Of a stretch of DNA of 62,000 nt, positions 59,497 through 62,000 are shown one piece after another. Both the position numbers and the translations under genes were made by a program. Source of the stretch: Glandiceps talaboti (taxonomy: Eukaryota > Hemichordata > Enteropneusta > Spengelidae); assembly GCF_964340395.1 (NCBI RefSeq), contig NC_135565.1:15369709-15431708 (forward strand), read 5' to 3'. The notes beneath the pieces were generated by a model. It was not told where the DNA came from, did not search any database, and worked only from the letters and a program-made list of their open reading frames with translations. Every line of letters starts with the position of its first letter. The first letter of the stretch is position 1.

Positions 59497-59757
59497 GAGG
59501 CCAAATAAAAAATAGTGTGTTTTCGATAACCCGGCCGACCCTAGTTTGAGTACCCGGCCGTAAACACTTTTAAATTGTAATTGTTTTCATTCACTTCTTT
59601 TACACATCATCAAACGCTCACAGAAGTATTGTGACCGACGAGTATCTTATCTTGGAGTCGAAGTAATTAAAAAAAAAATTGAACTACCTTAAATTAAACT
59701 ACCTACCGTATATTCTGAAGTAATGTTATCGGAAACAAACATTTTTTATATAATACC
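59497..59757 (+). mobile_element. MITE family B, full-length copy
   Basis: About 260 bp. Left end aggccaaataaaaaa then gtgttttcgataacccgg; right end gttatcggaaacaaac then attttttatataa, forming imperfect inverted repeats. The interior has cggccgaccctagtttg and ccggccgtaaacac. The ends resemble family A in layout but the body differs. Confidence 0.65.
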
Positions 59758-60851
59758 AGAATAGATAATCCGTATCAATCATTAAACTTCCACGGGGTTT
59801 AACAGATAAACATAATTAATATGTAATCTGCGTCAATCATTAAACAATCACTGTAAACCCAACATATTATACATACATGTACATCCATCTGTTGTACTGA
59901 AGTCCGTTGTTTACCATATCTGGATTCGTGTCAGTCCGGTAGACGTCACCACACAACCGTCACTGTCAGTGTTGAGCAACTACCAAGTGTATACTTCGTC
60001 TGTAAGAGGTAGGGATTCCAAAATATGTTACAATAATTGATATGGACGTTGCACATTGCGACTATGACAATCAATAGCGAGCAAAACGAGCAATGTTTTA
60101 TAAAATCAGTAAATTATACCAATACTAATCAATATTGACTAACTTCAAAAGGTCAATTTGTTGGTCATAAACTGTCAACTTTACTTTACCGAAGTGTCAC
60201 GTAAGCTACTGCTCACTACATCATTTCCGTCTTCACAAAATTCAACATGGACATTTATTAGATTTATTCTTGTTACCTACTGGTAACTAGACAGTAAGTC
60301 AAAGGTTCAATAAAGGTAGGTTAATACTTCGAAGTCGTGATAAGCCACACATATTTGCCAGTACTTTACGGAGAGATCACATGCACCATTAGTACGAAAT
60401 GACAAATCAGATGACGTCACTTCCGTTAATAGCATACATTCCCGAAATACATTTGGTATGAGTCAATGCTAAAATCTGTACATCCGTCCTCGATAATTTA
60501 TGGTTTGTCATGTGTCCCATTGCAGATTCAACAAATATTTCGGTGTCTTTTTAATACTATACTATCTAATTGTATATAATTGCTAGCCGTGTTCAGCCTC
60601 TGTAAGCACTCTAACATCACGTAAATTAAAGTTATAATAGTTAAATTAGATATTAAATACTAAATACACAATACGGCGACAGACCAAAGTCTGGCACTGT
60701 GTAACATACTGATATCAATGTTTAGTCGTATTTTGCAAACATTCTAGTATAGACGACTGTACCACTGAAATGCTTTACAGGAAAATTTCACTTCGGGTCC
60801 CAAATTCAAGAGTGAGCTGGCAACTTGACAAAACAAAACTATAAAGTTTAC
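59758..60851. other. Non-coding, possible upstream region of the LRAT gene
   Basis: No exon was recognised; the CRE/ETS-like motif at 60412 is the only regulatory hint. Confidence 0.4.
60412..60425 (+). promoter_or_regulatory. CRE overlapping an ETS-like site
   Basis: A full palindromic TGACGTCA runs into CACTTCCG, a common composite promoter motif, about 1 kb upstream of the LRAT exon. Motif-level evidence only. Confidence 0.3.
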
Positions 60852-61230
60852 TAAGGCCTAATAAAAAAAAGAGTGTGTGGTTCCGATTACGCTCAGTTTT
60901 AGAATAGGTGGGGTAGGTAGATTTTTTATTTTTATTATATTTTTTCTGCGTGTGTGTCTAGTTCACGTTTTCCATTGTTTTCCAAAACATCTCTGTGTTG
61001 TTTATTTCTTTCCTTCAGCTGTACAGCCATTACAGATTGGAAGAACAGGTTTATTTTGTCTTTTTAAGTTGATGTCGGTTTCCGCATCAATTATTTCTCG
61101 CGAGACTTCACACAATTTTTGCGATTTTATTTTTTTTCTCTCGAATACGTAAAACAAAGTTTAAGGTCGACCGTGAAAAACTAGGTGGGGTCGGGTACCG
61201 GAACCAAACAGTTATTTTTTTAGGCCTAAT
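60852..61230 (-). mobile_element. MITE family A, copy 6 (inverted), 165 bp upstream of the LRAT exon
   Basis: Begins taaggcctaataaaaa then gtgtggttccgattacgctc; ends aaaactaggtggggtcgg then taccggaaccaaac and ttaggcctaa. It is well preserved at 379 bp and in opposite orientation to copy 2. Confidence 0.85.
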
Positions 61231-61380
61231 GAAATCATTGTACATCTAACCCTGCTGTGGTAGCAACAGTATATCAGAGGGTGTTTGCATTTATTGTTGT
61301 TGATATAACTGAGACACATATGCCCCAGCCCTAAAAAGAACTTAACTTTACGACAATATTGTGCATGTTGCAATAATAAA

Positions 61381-61394
61381 CATTTATCCTACAG
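61381..61394 (+). other. Candidate 3' splice acceptor before the LRAT exon
   Basis: The stretch catttatcctacag has a short pyrimidine run and ends in AG. The LRAT frame is open from here (an in-frame stop lies at 61377-61379), so the exon may begin at 61395 either with 5'UTR or with coding sequence continuing from an upstream exon. Confidence 0.5.
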
Positions 61395-62000
61395 ATTTAT
61401 GTCGTCATGGCAATGGACAGACGCCGTGTGTCTTGTGTAAGCGAAATACAGAGAGGTGATCACGTGGTAATTGAGCAATTTGGTGGTTTTCATTCACACC
61501 ATGCCATAGCTGTGGATAATGGAACACTTGACAGCACCGTTGATGTCGTTCATTACACCAGCTGCTTCAGTAAACTCCAAGGGAAAGTACAACGTAAAAC
61601 TATCAACCTGAAACCACAAAAACAGGTGGTTTATCGGATATTCAAGACTGCTATTTCAAGTATAAGCACATACCATGAAGCTGAAAGGAGTGAGAAATTT
61701 CTGAAAAAGGTCAAAAGCCAGCTTGGCAGGAGAAGATATTCAACCGAAAGCCTGACTTGCGAACATTTCGTAGAATGGTGTAAAACAGATAATCAGTATC
61801 GAGAAGCCGTGTCAAAGGTCACAGATATTAAAGCAGGTGATCATATTATCATTCGAAAGCAGTATAGATTACGTGAAGTTGATCAGCATTTCTTGGCTAC
61901 TGAAGATGGTCACATGACGGACAATATTCGAGTTATACATTATTCAAGAGGCAAGGTCGTAGAAGAAGACATCAAACTATGTCCAGAGAAGGATAGGATA
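61395..62000 (+). CDS. LRAT-family (NlpC/P60-like) protein with tandem LRAT domains, partial at window edge
   Basis: Seen: an open frame from a strong acceptor (tttatcctacag, ending at 61394) to the window end. The first in-frame ATG is 61407-61409 with a good context (gtcATGG), giving 198 codons with no stop. Residues 17-39 start the first LRAT domain (GDHVVIEQFGG, then HHAIAVDNG). Candidate catalytic residues are His32, His49 (VVHYTS) and Cys118 (LTCEHFVEWC), the order His-His-Cys of LRAT and H-rev107/PLAAT enzymes. A second domain starts at about residue 141 (IKAGDHIIIR) and keeps the matching His161 (QHFLATEDG) and His178 (VIHYSRG) before the sequence ends. Known: these papain-like thiol enzymes transfer acyl groups from phospholipids, LRAT to retinol and PLAATs as phospholipase/acyltransferases. 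Odd: the usual NCEHF has Thr for Asn. The substrate cannot be read from the sequence. An upstream exon is possible, since the frame is open back to the acceptor. Confidence 0.9.
   Translation, partial: MYVVMAMDRRRVSCVSEIQRGDHVVIEQFGGFHSHHAIAVDNGTLDSTVDVVHYTSCFSKLQGKVQRKTINLKPQKQVVYRIFKTAISSISTYHEAERSEKFLKKVKSQLGRRRYSTESLTCEHFVEWCKTDNQYREAVSKVTDIKAGDHIIIRKQYRLREVDQHFLATEDGHMTDNIRVIHYSRGKVVEEDIKLCPEKDRI

Overview
This is nuclear DNA from an animal, most likely a marine invertebrate. The evidence is AT-rich, very gene-poor sequence, split genes with GT/AG junctions, a tRNA-type SINE, 5'-truncated non-LTR retrotransposon remnants, many small terminal-inverted-repeat elements and very abundant (CATA)n, (TCTG)n, (CT)n and (AT)n microsatellites. 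An exon of an invertebrate-type atypical soluble guanylate cyclase and an LRAT-family protein suit a bilaterian such as a lophotrochozoan, hemichordate or cephalochordate. The sequence alone does not let me name the species. Nothing prokaryotic is present: no operons, CRISPR, insertion sequences or ribosome binding sites.

Only two stretches are convincing protein-coding genes, and both are partial. (1) Minus strand 7321-6637 is the first coding exon of an atypical, Gyc-88E-type guanylate cyclase. It holds the whole heme-NO/O2-binding (H-NOX/HNOB) domain and the start of HNOBA, and it ends at a clean gtaagt donor. The other exons were not found in the window and should lie further left. (2) Plus strand 61395-62000 is an open frame running off the right edge. 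It encodes an LRAT-family papain-like domain with a complete His-His-Cys set, followed directly by the start of a second LRAT domain. No conventional ORF list shows it, because it has no stop codon inside the window.

Layout. 1-6.5 kb: non-coding with microsatellites. 6.6-7.6 kb: cyclase exon and its upstream region. 7.6-14.9 kb: non-coding, with a 350-bp fold-back element (10.3 kb), a 172-nt pyrimidine tract (11.1 kb) and a tRNA-derived SINE (12.7-13.05 kb). 14.9-25.1 kb: four copies of a MITE family (family A), microsatellites and a minisatellite. 26.8-32.4 kb: large (TATG)n/(CATA)n arrays. 34.5-36.7 kb: a decayed minus-strand LINE whose reverse transcriptase lacks its YADD box. 37.4-39.7 kb: an anonymous ORF, a minisatellite and pentanucleotide arrays. 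40-53 kb: mostly unique AT-rich DNA with microsatellites and one possible CD225/dispanin-like exon at 48.9 kb. 53.5-61.2 kb: a LINE 3' fragment, a 104-bp-period satellite interrupted by a family A MITE, three copies of a related family B, and another family A copy just upstream of the LRAT gene.

The genes do not form a pathway or cluster; they look like unrelated neighbours in repeat-rich intergenic or intronic DNA. The best leads are the tandem LRAT architecture, the oxygen/NO-sensor cyclase exon, the two related MITE families including one nested in a satellite, and the fold-back element.
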